The notes beneath the pieces were generated by a model. It had not been told where the DNA came from. It did not search any database and saw nothing but the letters and a program-made list of their open reading frames with translations. Position numbers and translations under genes: made by a program. Positions 1 to 5,151 of a DNA stretch of 5,151 nucleotides are shown here, one piece after another. The number at the start of each line of letters is the position of its first letter. Within the stretch, counting starts at the first letter, position 1. Source of the DNA: Planctomycetota bacterium (GTDB taxonomy: Bacteria; Planctomycetota; Planctomycetia; Isosphaerales; Isosphaeraceae); contig JAJYCH010000410.1 of assembly GCA_021778575.1 (NCBI GenBank), forward strand, positions 1 through 5,151, written 5' to 3'.

Positions 1-1500
1 CTATCGATAGACGCCCAGATCGAGCGCCGTGTACGACGCCCGGCGGATCGAGAGGGCTTGAATCACTTCCTCGGCGGTCAGGACGGGGCGACCGCCGATC
101 GAGTTCACCACGTCGAGCGGTCGAAACAAGCCGACCATCGGGCTATCGGGTTCGACCTTCATGACGGCGGCTCCGCGAAACTCTTCAGGAATACCCATCC
201 TCCGGGCGACTGCGTCATCCAGCGTCACCAGTTCGAGCCCTTTGATGCTGCTGGTGGATGGAGTTAGACGGGCTGGTCGTGTCTGGCCAACAATCCGATC
301 CTTGTCGGCAACCTGGATTCGCAAGGGAATCTCGCGGCGATCGCGCCAGATTACCACGTCGGCGGCTTGTCCGATCGGCGCCATCGAAACGATGTTGATC
401 AGGTGGTTCAGATCCGCCACATCGACCGAGTTGAACCGGAGAATCACATCGCCGACCCGGATTCCCCCCTGAGCGGCGGGCGACTGCGGTTCGACCGACT
501 CGATCCAGGCCCCCTTGGGTCGATCAAGCCCCAGAGCGAGCGCCGTGGGAGGCTCGAATTCGGGATGAAGCTTGACCCCGAGCGCCCCACGGTTGACTCG
601 ACCGTTGCTCAGAAGTTGCCCCATGATCCAGCGAGCGAGGTTGATCGGAATACTGAAGCCGACCCCTTCATTACCGCCGCCGTTGGAGAGTATCGCGATG
701 TTGATCCCGACGATCTCCCCTTTCATATTCACGAGCGGTCCGCCCGAGTTACCGGGGTTGATCGCGGCATCGGTCTGGAGAAAGTCCTGATTCTCGACAC
801 CGTTTCGCTCAAGATCCTGTTCGTGGCGACCCCGGCCGCTGATGATCCCCTGGCTGACGGAATGACTCAATCCGAACGGGCTTCCCATCGCCAGGACCCA
901 GGAACCGACCGCGGCCTCGTCGCTATTACCCAGGCGAGCCGCGGGCAAGTCGGTCCGATCGAGCTTCAGGACCGCGATATCGGCCTTGCTATCGAGCCAG
1001 AGCTTGGAGGGGTGAAACGATCGGCCATCACTGAGGAAAACGTCGATCTGCTGGGACGAAGCCCCGGCGACGACGTGGTTATTGGTCAAGACATACAGAC
1101 CACGAGCCCCCTCGGCCCGAACGATCACGCCCGAACCGGTCTCCTCGTACTCGCCAACCCGAGCGTCTTCCTCATTCTTGCCAACCTTGTGCGCGACCAG
1201 GTGAACGACCGACGGCGAGACTGCCCGGGCCACCAGCTCGAATGTCCGATTGACGTGCTCGAACTGGACATATTGCTTGGCCAGTTGTGCATAAACGGCC
1301 TCGTCACCCAGACTTCGATTCCCCGTCGGAACCGGAGCGGGGGGAGCAGCAAGGTCTTCCAGCGGCGACGCGACCGGCGCCGGTGGCTTCGGCTGTTGCT
1401 GAGCCGTCAAGATCGAGCGCGAAGTTGCCAGGTTCAGTCCGAGCAAGACACCCACCATCAAGACGGACAGCAGGAGCAGTGGCGAGGAGGAACGCACCAT
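1..1500 (-). CDS. htrA: HtrA/DegP-family serine endoprotease with two PDZ domains
   Basis: Envelope serine protease of the trypsin-like S1C (HtrA/DegP/DegQ) type, a family that degrades or refolds damaged exported proteins. Taking the ATG at 1498-1500 gives 499 residues. Residues ~3-27 are a hydrophobic segment after MVRSSS (signal peptide or anchor), ~34-62 a Pro/Ala/Gln-rich linker, ~84-297 the protease domain, ~302-397 PDZ1 and ~410-497 PDZ2. The triad is visible: His142 in LTNNHVV, Asp174 in KADIAVLKL and Ser252 in PGNSGGPL. The stop is TAG at 1-3, so the gene is complete, and its length is normal for a two-PDZ DegP/DegQ protein. An in-frame GTG at 1582-1584 would add 28 residues. I prefer the ATG because GGAGA (1511-1515) lies 10 nt before it, the hydrophobic segment then starts near the N-terminus, and the predicted transcription start (~1590) leaves the GTG almost no leader. 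Planctomycetes often carry several HtrA paralogues, so the symbol marks the family only. Confidence 0.95.
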   Translation of the reverse strand: MVRSSSPLLLLSVLMVGVLLGLNLATSRSILTAQQQPKPPAPVASPLEDLAAPPAPVPTGNRSLGDEAVYAQLAKQYVQFEHVNRTFELVARAVSPSVVHLVAHKVGKNEEDARVGEYEETGSGVIVRAEGARGLYVLTNNHVVAGASSQQIDVFLSDGRSFHPSKLWLDSKADIAVLKLDRTDLPAARLGNSDEAAVGSWVLAMGSPFGLSHSVSQGIISGRGRHEQDLERNGVENQDFLQTDAAINPGNSGGPLVNMKGEIVGINIAILSNGGGNEGVGFSIPINLARWIMGQLLSNGRVNRGALGVKLHPEFEPPTALALGLDRPKGAWIESVEPQSPAAQGGIRVGDVILRFNSVDVADLNHLINIVSMAPIGQAADVVIWRDRREIPLRIQVADKDRIVGQTRPARLTPSTSSIKGLELVTLDDAVARRMGIPEEFRGAAVMKVEPDSPMVGLFRPLDVVNSIGGRPVLTAEEVIQALSIRRASYTALDLGVYR

Positions 1501-1510
1501 GATCGGCCGG

Positions 1511-1515
1511 TCTCC
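1511..1515 (-). promoter_or_regulatory. ribosome binding site that supports the HtrA ATG start
   Basis: GGAGA on the minus strand lies 10 nt before the ATG at 1498-1500. A rival GGAG (1591-1594) lies 6 nt before the upstream GTG at 1582-1584, but it falls at or just before the predicted transcription start and would then be missing from the mRNA. Confidence 0.45.
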
Positions 1516-1596
1516 GGGCTTGGCCCTGGGTTGAGTCGCAAGGTGCGTGGTCGAGTGGGGGGTGAATCCCGAACCCAGTCGCACGGTTCACTCCAT

Positions 1597-1626
1597 ACTA
1601 TATCCCGGAACTCGCGAGAGTGTCAA
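1597..1626 (-). promoter_or_regulatory. sigma-70-like promoter for the HtrA gene
   Basis: On the minus strand TTGACA (1621-1626) is followed by an 18-bp spacer and TATAGT (1597-1602). This is six of six and five of six matches to the housekeeping -35 and -10 consensus. Transcription would be expected to begin near 1590, giving a ~90-nt leader before the ATG at 1500. An 8-bp palindrome CTCGCGAG (1611-1618) lies in the spacer. A second TTGAC motif sits 11 bp further upstream but is too far from the -10 box to be its partner. The match is seen directly; activity is inferred. Confidence 0.6.
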
Positions 1627-1682
1627 AGTCGTCAAGAAACGGTGCTCTTCCATCCCTCGCGAAATATTCACCAAGACTTCAC

Positions 1683-1710
1683 TTGCGACCCGGGCCGTGT
1701 GCCTGACAAT
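1683..1710 (+). promoter_or_regulatory. Weak candidate promoter for the DUF3616-like gene
   Basis: TTGCGA (1683-1688), a 16-bp spacer and GACAAT (1705-1710) each match four of six consensus positions. This is the best pair I found on the plus strand of the 275-bp divergent gap, but it is close to chance level. A TTGACG at 1715-1720 has no acceptable -10 box downstream. Confidence 0.2.
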
Positions 1711-1775
1711 GAATTTGACGCTGAGCTTCGGTCGCGAAGCCCATCCACCCGACACTCCAACGAGATGCTTCTCCC

Positions 1776-2849
1776 ATGTTCGACGGCAAGATGACGCGAG
1801 GCCTGACGCTTCTGGGCGTGCTGGCATTCAGTGGCTCGACAACCCTGGCGGGCGACTCGATCCGGGTCGAAGCCGAAGGGATTCCGGTCGCGCTCCACCG
1901 GTCGGGCGCAAGCCCGAGCGATCCCATCCAGGTTGATCCGAAGATCGAGGCCTCGGCCGTCGAACCGATTGGCGATGGCAAATACGTCCTGATCGCGCAC
2001 GACAAGGCGGCCGAGTTCTTTGTCGTCGAAGCGGCGACCGGCAAGATCATCGGACCGGCCGTCACCAGCACGAGCTTGCCGCCGACAACCCCCGCCGGCC
2101 CGAAATTCGAGGGAATGGCTCGCGACTCGAAGGGAAATTTTTACGCGATCGGCTCGCATTCCGGCAAGACCGACGCCGAGCGCGGCCAGCGGGCTCACCT
2201 GGTCCGGTTTCGCTTCAAGGCGGGGCTGAAACCAGGCGAGACGCCGACGATCGACCCGGACTCGGTCGTCCGGTTTGCCGCTTGGGAGTCGCTCAAGACG
2301 GCGCTCGGCAGTGATTCGACCGAGGTCTCGAAGCTCAAGATCGAAGGCTTGGCGATCCGTGAAGTCGCGGCGACAGCCGCTCAACCCGCCAAGGTCGAGA
2401 TCTATGTCGGACTTCGCGAGCCCAGCGATCAGATCCGGGTCTTCGCCGCTGATCTGGCCGAGGGCGCGACCAGTGGTTCGGCCCTGACTTTCCGGAAGTT
2501 GTTCGCCTTCGACCCCGGTCAACGCGAAGGGGTCACCGCCACGCTGACCTCGCTGCTGTATGTTCCGGCCTGGCACGGGTTCTTCGTCATGACCGCAACC
2601 GAAGACGGCGATAACGCCTTTCACGGCAACACTCTCTGGTTCCTGCCCGATTCCTCGCTTCCCGCTAGCGGCCAGGTCCACCCGGAACGAGTTCTTGACT
2701 TCGAGGTCGCCATGAAGGCCGAAGGACTCACCGATCTCCCGCAAGCAAGCCCGTCGGCGAGCAAACTTCGGTTGCTGGTCGCCTTCGATAACGACGCGAA
2801 GTCGACCCACATGCCGAGCCGGATCCAGACTCTCAACCTGTCGCGTTAA
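1776..2849 (+). CDS. Predicted secreted beta-propeller-like protein, DUF3616-like
   Basis: 357 residues ending in TAA. An N-terminal signal peptide is visible: MTRG from Met6, hydrophobic core LTLLGVLAF, then SGSTTLA with likely cleavage before GDS (around residue 25/26), so the product is probably exported. The rest is rich in short beta-strand-like stretches with recurring motifs: KFEGMA (110-115), GSHS (126-129), KIEGLAI (188-194), YVGLREP (210-216), KAEGLTDL (314-321) and LLVAFDND (333-340). The EGLA, GSHS and vGLReP combination resembles DUF3616 proteins, whose biochemical function is not established. That assignment is from memory of the motifs and is tentative. No catalytic residues can be named. 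The start is uncertain: ATG at 1776 and ATG at 1791 (Met6) both lack a clear Shine-Dalgarno, and either leaves the signal peptide intact. The gene diverges from the HtrA gene and is followed by a strong terminator, so it is probably monocistronic. Confidence 0.85.
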   Translation: MFDGKMTRGLTLLGVLAFSGSTTLAGDSIRVEAEGIPVALHRSGASPSDPIQVDPKIEASAVEPIGDGKYVLIAHDKAAEFFVVEAATGKIIGPAVTSTSLPPTTPAGPKFEGMARDSKGNFYAIGSHSGKTDAERGQRAHLVRFRFKAGLKPGETPTIDPDSVVRFAAWESLKTALGSDSTEVSKLKIEGLAIREVAATAAQPAKVEIYVGLREPSDQIRVFAADLAEGATSGSALTFRKLFAFDPGQREGVTATLTSLLYVPAWHGFFVMTATEDGDNAFHGNTLWFLPDSSLPASGQVHPERVLDFEVAMKAEGLTDLPQASPSASKLRLLVAFDNDAKSTHMPSRIQTLNLSR

Positions 2850-2885
2850 GGAATTCTTGTACGATCGATTTCGACAACCATTTAC

Positions 2886-2928
2886 CCGGCCTCACGCGTC
2901 CAGCACGCGTGGGGCCGGTTTTTTGTTT
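2886..2928 (+). terminator. Strong rho-independent terminator
   Basis: A 14-bp stem is formed by 2886-2899 and 2905-2918, with a single T·G wobble (2892/2912) and a 5-nt loop (2900-2904). It is followed directly by six T, one G and three more T (2919-2928). It lies 36 bp after the stop codon of the upstream gene and separates that gene from the next transcription unit. The opposite orientation has no comparable T-run after the stem, so it should act on plus-strand transcripts. Confidence 0.9.
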
Positions 2929-3058
2929 CGAAGGCGGGTGCTTGTTCTGTGCTAACCAGTCACTGACGGAACGATATTTTGGAAGGATCGCGAGTGTTGG
3001 CTGAAAGTCGATCCAATCGTGATTCCGACCATCAAGACCCGACTCTTTTGTTTTCTTC

Positions 3059-4162
3059 ATGATTTCACTTCCTGGGAGTTATCCGGTGCTCAATCCGTCA
3101 CGAGAGTTGCTGGCCAGTGCCGGGATCGAGGCGCGAATCCATTCGTCGCCGTTTCAGGCCGAGGCTGATATCGCGCTCACGCGATTCCGGTCGATCCGCA
3201 ACGATCTCGAACGCCAGGTTCGTCGGGGGGACCTGACCATCAAGGTTGCTCGGGAGCAAGCGTCTCTGGCCGCCGAAGACCTGCGGACCCGGCTCTTGAA
3301 ACAGTCCGAGAACTTCAGCCCGACCCCTCGGGCCTTTCTCGATCGCCTCATCGAGTCGGACAAAGCCCGCAAGAAAGCCCGCGAATCGCTGTCGATCGAG
3401 GGCCTTCAACGCGAGACGAATAAACTGCTCCGCCAGCACCTGATCGAGCAGCAGTTGCAGACCCGAGTGGCCGAGTTCGAGGGAAAAACTTTCGTCCGGC
3501 CGATGATTGGTGGTGCCCCCGCGCCGACTCTCGCAAGCCTGCTGTCGTTCCATCAGACCGCGGTCAACTCGGGCGATGACGTCGCCATCGAGTGGACTCG
3601 CCGCCAGCTCGAAGGATTCCGCAACCGGGTCTACGGCGAGGACGACCTCCGCGCGATCGACAAGGCGACCAGCCGCCCCGACCGGGTCAACCCTCGGCTC
3701 ATCGGCGTCTACATTCAGGCGCTCCAGGGTCGGCCGAGCGAGGAACTCGAAACGTTCGTGGATCAAGCCGTCGAAGAGAAGGACGCGAACGCCTGCATCG
3801 CCTCGTTTGTCCTGGCCCGCCAGGAGGATGATGGACCGAACCAGCGCTGGGTCCGCAAGGTTCTGGCCCACCTCGGTGAGTTTCCCGACGCGGCCCTGGC
3901 CACCCTCCGGACGCTCGAAGCCGAAGCCCGATCCGCCGAGGCCGAGGCCGCTCAGGCTCAGGCCCGATTTGCCATCGCTCGGGCCGAGGCCGAGGTCAAG
4001 CTCGATGGGCTCGAACCCCCCACCGACGAAGAACTCAAGCGTCTCGGGCAGATTCAGGCCAAACCGATCGCGCGTCCCGGCGAGCCCATCGGACTTAACC
4101 TCCACCGTCGAGGAGTCATCGACGAACAGGAGACCGAACTCGACCCACTCGCTCAGGGCTAA
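3059..4162 (+). CDS. Charged helical protein of unknown function
   Basis: I do not recognise this protein. The longest form has 367 residues and ends in TAA. It has no signal peptide or membrane segment, so it is probably cytoplasmic. Residues ~33-82 and ~90-142 look like long charged helices (for example SDKARKKARESL, 100-111) with coiled-coil character. A more globular part spans ~150-280, including WTRRQLEGFRNRVYGEDDL (179-197). Residues ~279-318 form a very Ala/Glu-rich helix with repeated AEAEA-like units. The C-terminus (~319-367) is Pro-rich and acidic. There is one cysteine (246). The start is ambiguous: the ATG at 3059 follows a T/C-rich stretch with no ribosome site, while in-frame GTG at 3086 has GGGAG (3074-3078) 7 nt upstream and would give 358 residues. 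The next gene follows after 62 bp without a terminator, suggesting co-transcription. Scaffold, adaptor or phage-derived structural roles are possible but unsupported. Confidence 0.8.
   Translation: MISLPGSYPVLNPSRELLASAGIEARIHSSPFQAEADIALTRFRSIRNDLERQVRRGDLTIKVAREQASLAAEDLRTRLLKQSENFSPTPRAFLDRLIESDKARKKARESLSIEGLQRETNKLLRQHLIEQQLQTRVAEFEGKTFVRPMIGGAPAPTLASLLSFHQTAVNSGDDVAIEWTRRQLEGFRNRVYGEDDLRAIDKATSRPDRVNPRLIGVYIQALQGRPSEELETFVDQAVEEKDANACIASFVLARQEDDGPNQRWVRKVLAHLGEFPDAALATLRTLEAEARSAEAEAAQAQARFAIARAEAEVKLDGLEPPTDEELKRLGQIQAKPIARPGEPIGLNLHRRGVIDEQETELDPLAQG
3074..3088 (+). promoter_or_regulatory. Ribosome-site-like GGGAG before an alternative GTG start
   Basis: GGGAG (3074-3078), then 7 nt, then GTG (3086-3088) in frame with the helical protein. 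The spacing is ideal, whereas the ATG at 3059 has only T/C-rich sequence before it. It may mark the true start, which would remove nine residues. Confidence 0.4.
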
Positions 4163-4224
4163 ACGACAATCCTCCATCAATCCGGGCACGGCCAATCATC
4201 CGACAATTGTGCGAAGGGGAAACG

Positions 4225-4995
4225 GTGCGGGACTTATCGGAAGAGGGGCGGCGGATCATCGAGGCGCTGATCAAGGCTCCGGTCGCCTGGCAGTCGCCCG
4301 GAGAACTGGCCCGGTCAATCGGGCGAGACCTGGAGGAAACCACCGACCTGGTGGCAAACCTGGACGTATCGGGCTGGTTGACGGCCTGGGAACGTGACGT
4401 CGACGTCGTGGTCACGCTCTCGGTCGCCGGAGCGGCATTTCTGGGTCTGAGGCTGGTGGAATCCGGTCGCGATCAGGTTCCCCGCTGGGCCAACCAGGGC
4501 GACCCGGAGCCTCCGGGCCTCCGCGCCTCTCGGGTTTTTCGCGATGAGCGAGCGGCGGCCTTCGATCGGTTACTCGATCCGGCTCTCTCGGTGGAAGAAG
4601 CTTTGGAACGGGCCGAGGAGGCCATGATCCGTCACCCGATTTCCGCCGATCCCCGGGTCAGGCCGACAATCGATCATTTACCAGGTCCCACGCTGCTGAT
4701 CGGCCTGGGACTGATCCCCTGGCCCGGACCCGGCGATGGTCGAAAAGCGTCGTGTCCCTCGTGCGCCTCGAAACGGCTCGGCCCGTCGATGTATTGCCTG
4801 TATTGTGACCGTTGGGGTCTGGACCACCGGATTCCGGACGAATCTCTGCATTCATCACGCCGGCTCCGTGATTCCATCGAAGAAATCCGCCGCCAGGAAT
4901 GGGAGCGACAGGCGCGGAAAACGCGGCGGAAGGCTCGACGACAGGCTCAGGCCGAGGCGGAACGGGCCGCGAGACGACGCCGCAAGCGAGCTTGA
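4225..4995 (+). CDS. Winged-helix-like protein with four-Cys zinc motif and basic tail
   Basis: Probable nucleic-acid-binding protein of 256 residues; I do not recognise a named family. Residues ~3-79 read like a winged helix: helices around GRRIIEALI, SPGELARSIG and ETTDLVANLDVSGWL, then a short hairpin (VDVVVTLSVAGAAFL), as in MarR/ArsR-like or generic wHTH domains. The middle (~80-170) is unassigned and includes an Ala/Glu-rich helix. CPSC (177-180) and CLYC (191-194) form a CxxC-x10-CxxC zinc-ribbon-like site. The last 45 residues contain 20 Arg/Lys, ending in RRRRKR, which suits contact with DNA or RNA. The start is GTG at 4225, preceded by AAGGGGA (4214-4220). A TTG at 4207 would add six residues but has no ribosome site. 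The gene lies 62 bp after the helical-protein gene, probably in one operon. It could be a transcription regulator, or a component acting with the upstream protein on nucleic acid; the sequence does not decide. Confidence 0.82.
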   Translation: MRDLSEEGRRIIEALIKAPVAWQSPGELARSIGRDLEETTDLVANLDVSGWLTAWERDVDVVVTLSVAGAAFLGLRLVESGRDQVPRWANQGDPEPPGLRASRVFRDERAAAFDRLLDPALSVEEALERAEEAMIRHPISADPRVRPTIDHLPGPTLLIGLGLIPWPGPGDGRKASCPSCASKRLGPSMYCLYCDRWGLDHRIPDESLHSSRRLRDSIEEIRRQEWERQARKTRRKARRQAQAEAERAARRRRKRA

Positions 4996-5048
4996 CGGCG
5001 GCTCACCCGACGATCCTGACCAATCGGGCTGACGAGGACGTCTCGAAC

Positions 5049-5069
5049 CCGGGGGTGTACCCGGATTTT
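5049..5069 (+). terminator. Weak possible terminator after the two-gene operon
   Basis: CCGGG (5049-5053) and CCCGG (5060-5064) can form a 5-bp GC stem with a 6-nt loop, followed after one A by four T (5066-5069). It lies 54 bp after the last stop codon. The stem is short and the T-run is brief, so this is only a candidate. Confidence 0.25.
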
Positions 5070-5104
5070 CTGGTGGGGACTCGGACGGATTGGTTATCTG
5101 GAGT

Positions 5105-5147
5105 GCGAGAGCTTGCTCTCGCTCTGCTTCGTGGAGCTTGCTCCACG
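5105..5147. repeat. Twin perfect hairpins with shared core, REP-like repeat
   Basis: Two perfect inverted repeats stand side by side. 5105-5112 pairs with 5115-5122 (GCGAGAGC arm), and 5130-5137 pairs with 5140-5147 (CGTGGAGC arm), each 8 bp around a central TT. Both contain the identical 10-mer GAGCTTGCTC, 25 bp apart (5109-5118 and 5134-5143), separated by TCTGCTT. There is no T-run after either hairpin, so a simple terminator is unlikely. The arrangement resembles intergenic REP/BIME-type dispersed palindromes. The element may continue past the window end. No other copy is present in the window. Confidence 0.6.
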
Positions 5148-5151
5148 GTCT

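Noticed and set aside
367..1794. Long open frame of 475 codons on the plus strand opposite the HtrA gene
   Set aside because: It lies antisense to a clear protease with full catalytic motifs. Its translation is Arg/Asp/Pro-rich without recognisable domains, as expected from codon-position bias in GC-rich DNA.
1668..2810. Open frame of 380 codons on the minus strand opposite the DUF3616-like gene
   Set aside because: Antisense shadow: low-complexity Arg/Gly-rich translation with no domain, while the plus-strand frame has a signal peptide, repeated motifs and a terminator at its end.
2942..2978. Promoter for the two-gene operon (TTGTTC with GATATT)
   Set aside because: The spacer would be about 25 bp, too long for a sigma-70 promoter, and no better pair was found in 2929-3058. 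The operon must have a promoter I cannot identify.
2985..3014. Inverted repeat GGATCG / CGATCC before the helical-protein gene
   Set aside because: Only 6-bp arms with an 18-nt loop, built from GATC-type words that are frequent throughout the window.
3098..4195. Open frame of 365 codons on the minus strand opposite the helical protein
   Set aside because: The plus-strand frame gives ordinary helical protein composition and fits the operon layout. The minus frame is the mirror of the GC codon bias and has no recognisable motif.
4203..4210. Palindrome ACAATTGT just before the winged-helix gene, as a possible autoregulatory operator
   Set aside because: A single 8-bp palindrome without a second copy or promoter context; not distinguishable from chance.
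3507..4397. Open frame of 296 codons on the plus strand spanning the junction of the last two genes
   Set aside because: Its product is mostly Ser/Arg/Pro, typical of an out-of-frame GC-rich reading, and it overlaps two better-supported genes.
3938..4960. Shared words (CAGGCTCAGGCC, GCCGAGGC) in the 3' parts of the two orphan genes, as a sign of duplication
   Set aside because: Both encode Ala/Glu/Gln-rich helices in similar codons. The similarity is short and explained by composition, not homology.

Overview
The window reads as GC-rich chromosomal DNA, most likely from a planctomycete and plausibly an Isosphaeraceae-type lineage. That placement is an inference. It rests on the TCGA/GATC-rich codon style, weak and variable Shine-Dalgarno sites, non-ATG starts, an exported HtrA protease and orphan secreted or helical proteins. 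No rRNA or marker gene is present to settle it. I see no tRNA, rRNA, CRISPR array, transposase or integrase.

Layout: (1) On the minus strand, 1-1500 is a complete HtrA/DegP-type serine protease with an N-terminal membrane anchor or signal peptide, a trypsin-like domain with an intact His-Asp-Ser triad, and two PDZ domains. A near-consensus housekeeping promoter (1597-1626) sits about 90 bp upstream and favours the internal ATG at 1500 over an upstream in-frame GTG. (2) Diverging from it across a 275-bp gap, 1776-2849 (+) encodes a predicted secreted beta-propeller-like protein resembling the DUF3616 family. It is closed by a strong intrinsic terminator (2886-2928). (3) After the terminator, two plus-strand genes, 3059-4162 and 4225-4995, lie 62 bp apart with no terminator between them and probably form an operon. 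The first is a charged, mostly helical cytoplasmic protein of unknown function. The second combines a winged-helix-like N-terminus, a four-cysteine zinc-ribbon-like motif and a strongly basic C-terminal tail, and is probably a nucleic-acid-binding protein. (4) The last 156 bp are non-coding. They hold a weak hairpin and then two perfect tandem hairpins with an identical core, which look like a REP-type dispersed repeat reaching the window edge.

How the genes relate: the protease and the secreted propeller-like protein both belong to the cell envelope or periplasm and are transcribed divergently, but nothing in the sequence proves they work together. The helical protein and the winged-helix/Zn protein are the least explained part. 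They could be a small regulator/partner module, but no function can be assigned from sequence alone. I did not find convincing evidence for a complete new defence or mobile system.
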